Of a stretch of 38,723 nucleotides of DNA, positions 25,142 to 34,933 are shown one piece after another. The stretch is from Rickettsiales bacterium (GTDB lineage: Bacteria; Pseudomonadota; Alphaproteobacteria; Rickettsiales; Deianiraeaceae). The translations under genes were made by a program, and so were the position numbers. The notes beneath the pieces were generated by a model. It did no database searches and was not told the origin of the DNA. It saw nothing but the letters and a program-made list of their open reading frames with translations. The stretch is taken from NCBI GenBank assembly GCA_947424985.1, contig CANDYN010000001.1:1-38723 (forward strand), in the 5' to 3' direction. Position 1 is the first letter of the stretch; every line of letters starts with the position of its first letter.

Positions 25142-27014
25142 TTTCTTGCAAGATTTCAAAAAGCCTTCTTGCGGTAATATTTGGAGTTTTAAGGGTTTCA
25201 TCTTGTGCAATACATGCAATATCAAAAATCGCCATTGCAAGTTCTTTCCCTTTATTTTTATCCGATTCAGACTCACTTTTAAGCAAATTATACGCCTTCT
25301 TTACAAGTTTATTTGATGGATTTATTTCAAGAGTTTTAAGACTTGAGGATTTAATTTGCCCTTGAGAAATAAGAAATTTTTCCATCTTTATGTCCATACC
25401 ACCACCATCAATTGACAAAGACGCAGCAGAATTTGTTAGCTTTTTAGACACAACAACTCGCTTCACAATTGATAAAAGCGCTCCATTTAAAACACCTTCA
25501 ATATCATCATCGTCTTTTTTGTCATGCTTGATATCGCCATCTTCGTCTTTTTTATCAAGATGTGAAAGATCAATATCAGATCTATTGATCGATTTTAAAT
25601 CAATTCCTTTATAGTCATAAATAACCGTTGTCCAAAAATTATCAACGTGATCTGACAACAAAATAACTTCCAAATCGTTTTTCAAAAAGCCCTCGAGTTG
25701 GGTGTTAGAAGTAAAATCATCACTTTCTGAAATATAGTAATATATATCTTTTTGATCACCCTTCATTCTATCAAGATAATCTTTCATACTTGTATATTTA
25801 TTATCAGATTTTGTAGTTTTGATCAAGATCAAATCAAGCAAAGCCTCTCTGTCAATTGACATTTCACAAAGCCCTTCTTTTAAAACCGGTCCAAAATTTT
25901 CCCAAAATTTTACATACTCATTGAAATCTTTATCTTTTTTATTTCGAAGCTCAGAAAGTATTTTTTTTGTTATAAGTTCACGAATTTTTCCAAGCATTTC
26001 ACTGTCCTGCAATGTTTGTCTTGAAATATTCAGTGGTAAGTCAGGCGAATCTATAATCCCATAAACAAATCGTAAATATTTTGGAATCATATCAAGCGCA
26101 GAATCTTCGCTAATAAAAACCCTCTTTACATAAAGCTTTACACGTGTTTGACGATCCGGATGAAACAAGTCAAAAGGCTTACTTGAAGGTATAAAAAGAA
26201 GATTTGAATAGCTCACATTTCCTTCAATTTTATTGTGTAAAGTTAAAAATGGTTCACCCGCCAAATGCGATAAAGACTTGAAAAAATCATTATATTCTTC
26301 TTGTGTAACATTTTTTTTATCAAGAGTCCAAAGTGCAGATTTTTTGTTAATTTCAGTTGCATCAAGTCCATCTTCATGTTTTAAAAAAACGGGAATATTT
26401 ATATGATTTGAATAACTTTTTATTATATTTTGGATTTTAAATTTATCAAGATAGCTTTCACAAAACTCGTCCTTTAAAAATAGTTTTATTTCAGTTCCAT
26501 GAGAAATTTCTTTTTCAATTTTTTCTATTTCATAGTTGCTTTTTCCATCGGATTTCCACAAATAAACGCCCTCTTCTCCTGCTTTTTTTGATATAACCTC
26601 AACCTCTTTTGCAACCATAAAAGATGAGTAAAACCCAACACCAAATTGCCCTATCATATCAGAAATTTTATCTTTTGAATTTTCTTTCTCAAGGCTTTTG
26701 ATAAATTCACCAGTCCCGGATTTCGCAATAGTTCCAAGGTTTTCGATCATGTCGAATTCGTTCATTCCAATTCCATTATCTCGAATAATAATTGCCTTTT
26801 CATCTCGATTTATTTCAACAACAACCTTAAATTCGGTATCATTTTCAAGCAAAGCCTGGTCAGAAAGTGCATTATACCTTAACTTTTCGCATGCATCAGA
26901 CGCATTTGAAATCAACTCACGCAAGAAAACATCTTTATCTGTATATAAAGAATTTATCATTATATCAAGAACTTTTGATATTTCAGCATTAAAATTATGA
27001 TTCTTAGAAGACAT
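25134..27014 (-). CDS. htpG: Molecular chaperone HtpG (Hsp90)
   Basis: 626 residues, the usual bacterial length. The N-terminal ATPase domain shows DVFLRELISNASDAC, IIRDNGIGMNEFDMIENLG, SGTGEF and QFGVGFYSSFMVA. The middle domain contains PLNISRQTLQDS, and the C-terminal dimerisation region follows an acidic/Lys-rich stretch of Asp and Lys near 505-525. It is an ATP-driven protein-folding chaperone. A putative heat-shock type promoter precedes it, and a sigma-32 gene is in the same window. Confidence 0.97.
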   Translation of the reverse strand: MSSKNHNFNAEISKVLDIMINSLYTDKDVFLRELISNASDACEKLRYNALSDQALLENDTEFKVVVEINRDEKAIIIRDNGIGMNEFDMIENLGTIAKSGTGEFIKSLEKENSKDKISDMIGQFGVGFYSSFMVAKEVEVISKKAGEEGVYLWKSDGKSNYEIEKIEKEISHGTEIKLFLKDEFCESYLDKFKIQNIIKSYSNHINIPVFLKHEDGLDATEINKKSALWTLDKKNVTQEEYNDFFKSLSHLAGEPFLTLHNKIEGNVSYSNLLFIPSSKPFDLFHPDRQTRVKLYVKRVFISEDSALDMIPKYLRFVYGIIDSPDLPLNISRQTLQDSEMLGKIRELITKKILSELRNKKDKDFNEYVKFWENFGPVLKEGLCEMSIDREALLDLILIKTTKSDNKYTSMKDYLDRMKGDQKDIYYYISESDDFTSNTQLEGFLKNDLEVILLSDHVDNFWTTVIYDYKGIDLKSINRSDIDLSHLDKKDEDGDIKHDKKDDDDIEGVLNGALLSIVKRVVVSKKLTNSAASLSIDGGGMDIKMEKFLISQGQIKSSSLKTLEINPSNKLVKKAYNLLKSESESDKNKGKELAMAIFDIACIAQDETLKTPNITARRLFEILQENG

Positions 27015-27033
27015 TTTAAAAGCAAACCTTAAA

Positions 27034-27064
27034 CATATATAACGAACAAAAAGTATTTTTCAAG
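27034..27064 (-). promoter_or_regulatory. Putative heat-shock (RpoH-type) promoter of htpG
   Basis: On the minus strand CTTGAA (27059-27064) is followed after 15 bases by GTTATATATG (27034-27043). The second box agrees with the alphaproteobacterial RpoH -10 pattern CYTATnTnnG at all fixed positions but the first. It ends 19 bases before the htpG ATG. A sigma-70 reading is also possible; the chaperone context favours RpoH. Confidence 0.45.
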
Positions 27065-27080
27065 GCAATATTTAAAAAAA

Positions 27081-28931
27081 TTAATTAGATTTCTTATCGT
27101 CAGCTGGGGCAATAGCTGCATTATCCATAGGTGGAGGTGCTTGCTCTTTTTTCATGCTTTTATTCGGCTTTCCAACAATAATTTTTTGCGTTGGAACATA
27201 GCTTTTCTTCATCAATCTTCTCATAAAAAATCTATCTTCATAATATTTTATCTTCTTGGTCCTAATCGGACCGGACGCTTCTATTAATATTATCTGATCG
27301 TCTTTTGGAAGAGAAATTACCTCTTGCGGCAAGAGCAATGCACGAGAACTTGCTGAAACGTTTTGAGAGCGAGATCCAGGATTAAAATCCAAAAATTTCG
27401 GCTTACTGAAAGAAGTTGATTCAACGGTCGTATTACCAACAAGATCGGAAATTAATTTCGCTGTTTCCATGTTATTCGCAGCGAAAGTGATACGGTAAGT
27501 TGCATTTGATAAAAATGAGTTCATACCCGCATCTTCATATGCACCTTTTAGCTGTTGAGTATCTTGAATAACCAAAAACAGACGAACATGATAACCCCGA
27601 AAATAGGCGATTCCTGCCAAAAATTGCTCAAGCTTTCCAAGGGTTGGAAACTCATCCATAAAAAATAAAACTCCGTAAGGTTCATCTTTTCCCGGCATTC
27701 TTTTGCTCAAAAACTCCGTTGCCTGCTGATAAAACATCGCCATCAAAGACTTTAAACGCTGTATGTTATCCGGCGTAATCCCACAAAAAACCGTCGTTGG
27801 CTTTTTTTTCATTTGCTGTACATCAAAATCACTCCTTGATGTTGTTACGTCGATTATCGGATTGGCCCAAAGTTCAAGCCCCGAACTCATTGTTGACATA
27901 ACCCCCGAACGCTCTTTGTCGGCTTTTTGTAAAAATGCTGCAAGATTCATATACGCAACGGGACTTATTTTATCTCCAAGCGTATCCAAAACAACGGCCA
28001 TATTATATGCAAAATCATCGCTCCGAAGTTCACGAACAACCTGTCCAAAGCTTGCCACTTTATCATTTGCTGAACATAAATAAAGCATCACGGCCGTACA
28101 AAGCGTCCTTGCTTCATTTTCCCAAAATTCTCTCTTTGGAAGCAATAAATTGGCTAGCTTTTGAACGTCATCCACCATTTGCCCCGGCTTCTTTGAAACC
28201 CAATCCATCGGGTTATAACAATGACTTATTCCGTCTGAATCCGCAGGAGACCAAACAAAAACTTTTTGCTGAAGTTCCTTAACTCGCCAGCCACTTGCTA
28301 AATCAAAATTTTCAAGCTTAATATCATGACAAATAAGAGACTCTTTCCAAAAAAGACAATTTGGAATCGCAAATCCAACCCCCTTCCCCGATCCCGTTGG
28401 CGCAAAAAGTAAAATATGCTGATAACCAGCAGCAATTAAATATCCTTTTTTGTCGTTCCCAAGCAAAATACCTTCTTTTGCACGAAGCCCCAGCTTTCTT
28501 ATTTCCTTCTCAGTTGCCCAGTGAGCATCACCATATAAAGATTCAGGCTTTTTTATAGGAACAAAAGATGTAATTTGTTCACGATATTTATGCACGATAA
28601 ATATACCAATAAAATTTGGAATTACAATAGAACCCAATATTTTAGGAAGTAAAAAACCCGCATTATCAAAAGCAATAGCACTTTTATATTTCCAATAATA
28701 CGATAGATAGTAAAATGAATATTTATACAAAAGCTCAAAGTGATAAACTATATCACGATCGGATATTAATTTTTTAAACAACGCAAAAACCCAAGCAATA
28801 TTTGTCATTAAAGCGATAAAAGTAAGAATACATACGTACTCAAAAAGACAAATAACAATTGAATATACAAGAGTTAATATAACAAAATTTTGTATATTTC
28901 TTGTCTGTGACGTTGGATCAAATCTCTTCAC
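27081..28931 (-). CDS. virD4: Type IV secretion coupling protein VirD4
   Basis: 616 residues. N-terminal membrane segments lie at about 15-50 and 92-113; the cytoplasmic ATPase domain has Walker A APTGSGKG at 177-184 in FAPTGSGKGVGFAIPN and Walker B VLFFMDEFP at 421-429, with LVIQDTQQL after it. VirD4 feeds substrates to the T4SS channel. The frame starts with GTG, as the next in-frame ATG (residue 42) would cut the first membrane segment. The C-terminal tail (590-616) is Pro/Ala/Lys-rich. It lies 85 bases after the virB6-like gene, with its own possible promoter. Confidence 0.94.
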   Translation of the reverse strand: MKRFDPTSQTRNIQNFVILTLVYSIVICLFEYVCILTFIALMTNIAWVFALFKKLISDRDIVYHFELLYKYSFYYLSYYWKYKSAIAFDNAGFLLPKILGSIVIPNFIGIFIVHKYREQITSFVPIKKPESLYGDAHWATEKEIRKLGLRAKEGILLGNDKKGYLIAAGYQHILLFAPTGSGKGVGFAIPNCLFWKESLICHDIKLENFDLASGWRVKELQQKVFVWSPADSDGISHCYNPMDWVSKKPGQMVDDVQKLANLLLPKREFWENEARTLCTAVMLYLCSANDKVASFGQVVRELRSDDFAYNMAVVLDTLGDKISPVAYMNLAAFLQKADKERSGVMSTMSSGLELWANPIIDVTTSRSDFDVQQMKKKPTTVFCGITPDNIQRLKSLMAMFYQQATEFLSKRMPGKDEPYGVLFFMDEFPTLGKLEQFLAGIAYFRGYHVRLFLVIQDTQQLKGAYEDAGMNSFLSNATYRITFAANNMETAKLISDLVGNTTVESTSFSKPKFLDFNPGSRSQNVSASSRALLLPQEVISLPKDDQIILIEASGPIRTKKIKYYEDRFFMRRLMKKSYVPTQKIIVGKPNKSMKKEQAPPPMDNAAIAPADDKKSN

Positions 28932-28984
28932 CTGTTAATCAAAATTAATCAAAATAAGTAAAATATAAATATTTAATATTAGGT

Positions 28985-29013
28985 ATAATAAAGAAAATAA
29001 TTTTCAAGAACAA
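28985..29013 (-). promoter_or_regulatory. Putative virD4 promoter
   Basis: On the minus strand TTGTTC (29008-29013) and TATTAT (28985-28990) are 17 bases apart, in the spacer between the virB6-like stop and virD4. The -10 matches five of six consensus positions; the -35 is weaker. It would leave a leader of about 45-50 bases. Confidence 0.35.
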
Positions 29014-29016
29014 TTT

Positions 29017-32000
29017 TTACTTATCCCGCTTACCGTCACCGCTCGGCAAATTTGAAGTATTCTTCTCATCTTCATCACGGGTCGCTTTTTCACCAGCTTC
29101 ATGGTCACCTTTTTTAAAAGCATTTGCAGCCTTTCTTCCTGTGCTTTCAACCATATTTTTTCCAACATTAGCAGCGCCCATGACACCACTGGCAACGGTA
29201 CTCGCAATTTTCCCCGGACTAATTGATGACATTTTCCCAATACCACCCTTAATATCCAAACCTCCACCACCAAGCATAGACTGCAAAGAACTTTCAAACT
29301 TATCAATCAACTCAAGGCTTATTGACATACTTATTAAAACCATTAAAGATTTTAAAAATACAGCATAATAAAATTCAGTTTCCGAAAAAGTACTAGCAGC
29401 CACAAAAGCAACAGCTATCAAAGCAAAAGGTAAAACCGGCAGCATCCAAAGTGCAAAAAACGAGATTGCAGCAGCGGATGAGCTTTTACTTTCTGCCATT
29501 ACATGCATAATACACGCATACGGAGTATCTTTTATATCTTTAATAGTTAATTCATCTGTCTCAGTTACCGGCCCAGATCCTTCATGTGAAACACATGTAT
29601 CTGAAATAGTTCCATCTGCATTAAACAATGTAGAGGCATCATACCCTGGATTATCAGCTGAATACATTATAGCATCACCAATCTTCATAACAATTACAAT
29701 CAATAAAAATGTCGAAGGCGGATATATTATATAGCTCATTAACCCCTTTTTCCATTGATCATAAATACCTTGAGTAAATGCAAATAGACAGCATGGAATG
29801 GCAATTGGAGAAACGTAAATGTAAAGTATTAAATACATCATTCCAACAATATAATTTTGCGCAATCTTAATTACAACTGTAATAAGCATTGCTGTGTGAG
29901 TTAAAATTATAATTGATGACATAAAACCAATAAGACTTGAGAACGCAAGCTTTATAGCGGTAATAATAACCTTCGGAAGCCCTTCTGAGTTGACGTTAAT
30001 ATATTTTTCAATCTTACAATCAAGAGTATCAAACAATCCCAAATATCCATTGTCCCTATAAGAACCTGCGTCTGTTTTGTAAACTGGGTATTTTCCCCTA
30101 GTTAGATTTTGTTCAGATCGATATTGATCGGTTACACGCTTCAGCAATATTCTATCAAGCCTGTCGTTAAATGGATTTAACCCATCTGATGAAAATGGAT
30201 ATCGATATTTTCCATTTGCCCTTCCAACATAAAACCCAGTCGCAATAATTCCGTTTGACATTGTATAGTATTCTCTATCCGGCAAATAACCTAGTGCCAT
30301 TAAATCTTCAATATGATATCCATCCGCAACATACATCTCCTCGACACCAACAGATTCACACACAAGCATATCAATGTTTCGAATTGTTTTTAATGTTGCA
30401 TAAAATGGCTGACTGCCGGCCTGTGATCCAACTTCGCCAACATTGCAATTTGAATCTCTACACGATATTAGTTGTTCATTCGAGTTTATACACCTCACTG
30501 GCAAATACGATCTGTCACCATATCCATCTATTACTGAGTGCAATTTCGTCAACAAATCACCACTTACCCGTACCGGTAAAAATGGAACTTCATAATTTGG
30601 AGATGGCCAAAATTCTCCCCTTCTGCAGTAAAAAGTGCGAATGTGAGTAATTGGGTCCTGCATGAAAAAAAGCCTTCCAAGTCCACCCTGTGCTACGCAA
30701 AATCCACTATCTATCAATGCCATCATAGCTGAACCACTTGAACCAAGCTCGCTGCTATCCCCAGTTTCCATATATCTTATCGAAGCTGCACTCGTCAAGC
30801 CTTGCTGTGCATCCAACTTATTTTGATTAACTTTAAAATATTTAGGATGTCTCGCACATCCATCTTTGTCCTCCAAATATACAACTTCCATCATTAATTC
30901 AGCAACTGCAGACGATGCATTCATAAGCAAATTAATTCCATAATCCTTCCAACCGCTCCCAAGCGTAAAATATACAACAATTCCAATTGATACAAACTGA
31001 TTAAAAATTTCCTTTATTTTGACTTCAAGTGTTCCGGTCAATAATCGAAACCCAAGTATCATTACATATAAAATCAAACAAGTTATAATAAATGCTTTAA
31101 AGTAAGATTGAAATCTACCATATACTGTTTGTTTAAAATTTGATATAGAAGATTGAATGGTTTCATCCTCAAAGGCTTCAAGTGCTGTCAATGCGGAACC
31201 AATGGCAACCATGTCCGTTCCTAAACTTTCATAGAATTGTGCAAAATTGTCATCCGTCACGGCTGATACTGAAAAACCGGAATCTGTTATACCGGCAAGC
31301 TTATCCTTATACTCATCCGTAAGACTTGGTCTATCTGCAGAAGCAATATTGGAATAATTATCTGATTTCATAGCCCGTAGCATTTTTACCATATTAATGT
31401 ATTGCACATCATACTTTATTATCTCATTAATATCACTGATATCCCGAAGCTTAGTTGTTGTATTTCCATCACCAATATTAGATATAACACCTGTACTTTT
31501 ATAGCTTTGCATATTAGCAAATACCTTTCTAATTATATTTTTATCAGCTGATATCCTAGACAACATGTCAGTAGTAACCTCATCCACCTCCATAAAGCCA
31601 TCCTGCAAAGGTATATTCTTCTCAAATAAATTTCTCAAAGTACCTATTATACATTCGGCAGCTGGTGCGGTCATGCTAAAAGCACCTGGATTTTTACTAC
31701 TCCCCTTCATATCTTTGCATGCTTGATCTATAATATTATTATCAATTTTTATCTCATTTCCCCACGAATCTCCAGCTCTGATCATTCTGCAGTGCGCCAA
31801 AAAGCCGTTACTCGTTGCAAAGCTTCCCATGTCAAACTGACCGGTATCTTGATCAATCCCCGGTTTACCTTGTGCCGGTTGTAAAGATGGCATTGTTTCA
31901 CTGGCATGCCCCAATGGAATTCTACATGGACATGTTGAAGACGTTCGTACACACAAAATACCCGACTCACCCTTTAAGGCATACGCGCAATATCTAATAC

Positions 32001-32646
32001 CCTTGTAACCAAAACACTCGTTTTTCTTGATCCATTGTTGAAACACACGTGGCCCATCAACGCTTTCAACGCAAATTTTGTTACTTTTACTCGCAATAAA
32101 ATTATTATTCGGATCATTACCGGTTACATAATAATGCATGTTTTTAATTTGTTTATTCGTATATGGAAATGGAGATGACTCACTTCTGTCATTATCCGGA
32201 TCATCTTGACATATCCTTATATAATCAGCTCCCAAAGTGGATGCCAAAAGCCAAGCACCCATGATTTCCAAAGCCGATGCCGTTCCTGCACCTAAAGCTG
32301 CAAGCTCTGCAAGAGCTGATGCAACAAAAGGCGGCGTTTCAATGCTTAATAAATATTGCTTAGTTGCTATAAATGTAGCAAGGTAAACACCCCCCACCGA
32401 ACCCGCAAGTGTAGCTGTTTGAGCAGAACACCAAACTGACTCTTCGTATGGACCTCCACCTATGACTGCTTTAAAAAAATATGATAAATCAAAATAACAA
32501 TATTGCTCAAAATCTGGACTCATTTCATTCATAGCCTTTTGAGCCCCTATAACCAAAAGAACCACGGTACCAATTACTGCATTTGATTTTTGTGGAGCAG
32601 CAAAAACGCTGCTGAAAATTAAAAAACAAATAAGTAGTATTTTCAT
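29017..32646 (-). CDS. virB6: Large VirB6/TrbL-like type IV secretion membrane protein
   Basis: 1209 residues, about four times the length of Agrobacterium VirB6 and in the range of the extended Rickettsiales VirB6 proteins. Residues 1-23 are a signal peptide (cleavage near SVFAA or SNA). An N-terminal Cys-rich exported-looking domain (about 24-500) holds 12 Cys before residue 340, including TCPCR at 238-242. Hydrophobic segments lie at about 516-536, 551-563, 892-950, 970-992, 1060-1085 and 1095-1112, the last ones with the TrbL/VirB6 look. Between 565 and 890 is a second large soluble, Cys-containing domain. The C-terminus is Lys/Asp/Gly-rich and hydrophilic. It would form part of the inner-membrane channel, with large domains outside the membrane. 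The membrane core supports VirB6; the extra domains are unassigned. Confidence 0.82.
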   Translation of the reverse strand: MKILLICFLIFSSVFAAPQKSNAVIGTVVLLVIGAQKAMNEMSPDFEQYCYFDLSYFFKAVIGGGPYEESVWCSAQTATLAGSVGGVYLATFIATKQYLLSIETPPFVASALAELAALGAGTASALEIMGAWLLASTLGADYIRICQDDPDNDRSESSPFPYTNKQIKNMHYYVTGNDPNNNFIASKSNKICVESVDGPRVFQQWIKKNECFGYKGIRYCAYALKGESGILCVRTSSTCPCRIPLGHASETMPSLQPAQGKPGIDQDTGQFDMGSFATSNGFLAHCRMIRAGDSWGNEIKIDNNIIDQACKDMKGSSKNPGAFSMTAPAAECIIGTLRNLFEKNIPLQDGFMEVDEVTTDMLSRISADKNIIRKVFANMQSYKSTGVISNIGDGNTTTKLRDISDINEIIKYDVQYINMVKMLRAMKSDNYSNIASADRPSLTDEYKDKLAGITDSGFSVSAVTDDNFAQFYESLGTDMVAIGSALTALEAFEDETIQSSISNFKQTVYGRFQSYFKAFIITCLILYVMILGFRLLTGTLEVKIKEIFNQFVSIGIVVYFTLGSGWKDYGINLLMNASSAVAELMMEVVYLEDKDGCARHPKYFKVNQNKLDAQQGLTSAASIRYMETGDSSELGSSGSAMMALIDSGFCVAQGGLGRLFFMQDPITHIRTFYCRRGEFWPSPNYEVPFLPVRVSGDLLTKLHSVIDGYGDRSYLPVRCINSNEQLISCRDSNCNVGEVGSQAGSQPFYATLKTIRNIDMLVCESVGVEEMYVADGYHIEDLMALGYLPDREYYTMSNGIIATGFYVGRANGKYRYPFSSDGLNPFNDRLDRILLKRVTDQYRSEQNLTRGKYPVYKTDAGSYRDNGYLGLFDTLDCKIEKYINVNSEGLPKVIITAIKLAFSSLIGFMSSIIILTHTAMLITVVIKIAQNYIVGMMYLILYIYVSPIAIPCCLFAFTQGIYDQWKKGLMSYIIYPPSTFLLIVIVMKIGDAIMYSADNPGYDASTLFNADGTISDTCVSHEGSGPVTETDELTIKDIKDTPYACIMHVMAESKSSSAAAISFFALWMLPVLPFALIAVAFVAASTFSETEFYYAVFLKSLMVLISMSISLELIDKFESSLQSMLGGGGLDIKGGIGKMSSISPGKIASTVASGVMGAANVGKNMVESTGRKAANAFKKGDHEAGEKATRDEDEKNTSNLPSGDGKRDK

Positions 32647-32677
32647 TTATACAAACAAGACTAGATATTTTTACCCA

Positions 32678-33898
32678 TTAATAAAATCTTATACCAGCTT
32701 CAATCCCATGCGTTGAAAACTTTGAAAACTCAATATTTCTATCATATAACAACCTGTCAGCAGTAAGACCTGTATTTGCGGAATTTAAATCCCTATCGGT
32801 ATAATTGTTGGCAAAAGTCCTTCCTTTTCCAAGAATTGTTGATCTGAACCCAACAAAGAATGTTTTTTGTGAATCTATATCCATGTTGATATGCGCAAAC
32901 AACGAAAACATTGGTGCAACGCCACCAGCCGCCGCCGGAGTCTTAAACTCAAAATAAGCAACTCCAACTCCAGCTCCAATAGAAGGATAGATCCAAGAAA
33001 CTTGTCTTAAGAAATCAAAACTTGCATTGAAACTCAAGTTATAAAAATGCCCACTTCCGTAATCTTTATCTATATTAAAATTCGCTGCATCAACACCGCT
33101 CATCCTGGTCTGACTAATATTTTTATTACTGCCACTATTGAGTGAATGCATCGCAGATGATATATCAAAGCGCAAAGCCGAATACCCGAATGTAGGCTTT
33201 TCAACCCCAACCGCAACAGCAAAATATGGTGATTTTCCATATTCTCTGTCAAGAGAAAAATTTTCGATATCCGACTCACCGGGACTTGCCGTCACCCCCG
33301 TTGCTGCATTATATACACCAGTCGTTTCTTTTGATATAAACTTAGCACTTCCGCCAATACTAGTTCCAAGCGTTATTGAAGTATAAAATCTATTTTTATT
33401 TGGCCTTGGATCCTTTGGAGGTGTAATTACTTGCTGCGCTTTTACCTCCGGTATTTTAAACACACCAGCCTCCTCTTTATCAGTTTTTGCAATCAACCTT
33501 TGTCTTGCGAGCATCATAAAATACGGATTTGCCTGACTATCGTTTTCAGACGTAACGGGTATATATCTGTATTGCCTTTCACCCGTTTTATTGTTAATTA
33601 TTACATTAACATGACAATTTCTACTACAATCTCCTGATTCACAGGGGCATTTCACAATTTTAGAATCATTGCCCTTTTTAACATTCGCATAATTGACATC
33701 ATACTCTTCTTTTGTAATAAATTTATCAGTTTTTCTGCCAACTTTCGTATCAGATCGAATACCATTTATAACTTGTTCATCAGAAGACCCAACTTCCTTA
33801 AAATACTCCGGCGGAAACTCGAGAGGCTTTTTTTCCTCCGCATAGACGTTTGACGTACAAACTAATAATAAAAACAATAACAAAATACAACACTTCAT
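32678..33898 (-). CDS. Outer-membrane beta-barrel protein with N-terminal Cys cluster (surface-antigen-like)
   Basis: 406 residues with a signal peptide (1-20, VYA before EEKK). Residues 84-95 hold a compact four-Cys cluster (CPCESGDCSRNC). From about residue 170 to the end, alternating hydrophobic/aromatic strands such as RFYTSITLGTSIGG, FYNLSFNASFDFL and a final GIEAGIRFY with terminal aromatic residue are typical of an outer-membrane barrel assembled by BAM. The lysine-rich N-terminal domain before it may be periplasmic or surface exposed. It lies 31 bases upstream of the virB6-like gene and 12 after recO, so probably in the secretion transcript. Rickettsiales surface antigens have this general form, but no specific family is recognised. 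Confidence 0.7.
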   Translation of the reverse strand: MKCCILLLFLLLVCTSNVYAEEKKPLEFPPEYFKEVGSSDEQVINGIRSDTKVGRKTDKFITKEEYDVNYANVKKGNDSKIVKCPCESGDCSRNCHVNVIINNKTGERQYRYIPVTSENDSQANPYFMMLARQRLIAKTDKEEAGVFKIPEVKAQQVITPPKDPRPNKNRFYTSITLGTSIGGSAKFISKETTGVYNAATGVTASPGESDIENFSLDREYGKSPYFAVAVGVEKPTFGYSALRFDISSAMHSLNSGSNKNISQTRMSGVDAANFNIDKDYGSGHFYNLSFNASFDFLRQVSWIYPSIGAGVGVAYFEFKTPAAAGGVAPMFSLFAHINMDIDSQKTFFVGFRSTILGKGRTFANNYTDRDLNSANTGLTADRLLYDRNIEFSKFSTHGIEAGIRFY

Positions 33899-33910
33899 AA
33901 CATCAAAAAA

Positions 33911-34492
33911 TCAAGTCAAATGCTCAAATATATAGTTTTGAAGCAAAGCTCTACACGTTGGTAATGTACTATTATAACTTAAAAATATATTTTGCAATAG
34001 TATATAGTTATTATTTTTTATATCGCTATCAACATCAGACTGCATCAAGCTTTCCCCGGTTTCAGATATTAAAATATTTTCAAAAATAAGATATTGTTTT
34101 AATATATCTTCATCTTTATTGTAATTTTCTTTACAAAATATTAACAGTTTTAACAATTCACTATATAAAATTTCATGAGAATCAGATTTTATCAAAGAAT
34201 ATATCAAAAAACATGCGGAATTTATACATAAAATTGCAGCCCTATTCATCATTAGAATAGATGAATACGATTTCAAGCAAGAAGCGCTTATCAAGCCAAG
34301 AGAGCCCTCGCGACCTGCCCAAGAAAAGGACACAAAATTTGAAATTTGATAAATTGATGAATTTTTCTTCGAATTTGCACTTTTTACAAAACCCGAAATA
34401 ATTAATCCACTTTCCGATAAAACGCGAACCAAAGCATTCGAGTCACCAAGTTGCTTTAAATATATAATTACTCCAAGTTCATTCTTAATCAT
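33911..34492 (-). CDS. recO: RecO-like DNA repair protein, short
   Basis: 193 residues against about 240 in the family. The N-terminal OB-fold pattern fits: GVIIYLKQLGDSNALVRVLS then GLIISGFVKSANSKK and LGLISASCLKS. The rest is helical. The C-terminal zinc-binding Cys pairs of many RecO proteins are absent. RecO helps load RecA with RecR in gap repair. It precedes the outer-membrane protein gene by 12 bases. The match is by pattern only, and divergence is high. Confidence 0.6.
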   Translation of the reverse strand: MIKNELGVIIYLKQLGDSNALVRVLSESGLIISGFVKSANSKKNSSIYQISNFVSFSWAGREGSLGLISASCLKSYSSILMMNRAAILCINSACFLIYSLIKSDSHEILYSELLKLLIFCKENYNKDEDILKQYLIFENILISETGESLMQSDVDSDIKNNNYILLQNIFLSYNSTLPTCRALLQNYIFEHLT

Positions 34493-34567
34493 TGATCAAC
34501 GATTACAATCTACTATATTCTTGCGATCTTCAAACATCGATATACCAATAAACAAAATACCATAAAA

Positions 34568-34870
34568 TTACTCAATCTTATTTTTATTCTCATCAAACTT
34601 ACAATTTGCTTTTTGATTATCACTATTACCACAATACGGAAGATCGTCACCACTACTGGTACCAGGAACGGGTACCGTAACGGGAACTTCTGTCACATTC
34701 GAAAAGTTAAATTTTTCATTCCCCCCAAATCGATACTCCTTATGAGCCTTGCGATAATAACTAATTCTTCCACGCCCCTTACCCCATCTTTTATTGTTGT
34801 ATTTGGCATTGGCAAAATCTGTCTCAAAAAAGAAAATGATGAACGATAAGATAACAAATAGCTTAATCAT
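34568..34870 (-). CDS. Small exported protein of unknown function
   Basis: 100 residues. A Sec signal peptide occupies 1-22 (MIKLFVILSFIIFF core, ANA before KYNN). The mature part is basic at first (KRWGKGRGR, YYRKAHKEYRF), then has a Pro/Val/Thr-rich stretch and two Cys in PYCGN and ANCKF. No family recognised. The signal peptide resembles that of the 64-residue protein encoded just upstream, suggesting related export or a duplicated leader. It lies upstream of recO on the same strand. Confidence 0.55.
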   Translation of the reverse strand: MIKLFVILSFIIFFFETDFANAKYNNKRWGKGRGRISYYRKAHKEYRFGGNEKFNFSNVTEVPVTVPVPGTSSGDDLPYCGNSDNQKANCKFDENKNKIE

Positions 34871-34873
34871 GAT

Positions 34874-34906
34874 AAAAAAACATTAAGGCAAATGCAATAT
34901 TTGCCT
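34874..34906 (-). terminator. Putative rho-independent terminator
   Basis: On the minus strand an 8-base perfect stem AGGCAAAT/ATTTGCCT (34886-34893 with 34899-34906) with a 5-base loop is followed after TAATG by seven T (34880-34874). It lies 27 bases after the stop of the 64-residue gene, and so would end that transcript just before the next small gene. Confidence 0.5.
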
Positions 34907-34933
34907 AAAGTTAAAAGTCAAAAATTACACTAC

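Noticed and set aside
25142..25276. Extension of the DUF167 protein
   Set aside because: It is htpG read in another frame; the family begins near the ATG at 25141.
30255..30650. 131-codon plus-strand open frame
   Set aside because: It is antisense to the virB6-like gene, His/Leu-rich and without motifs.
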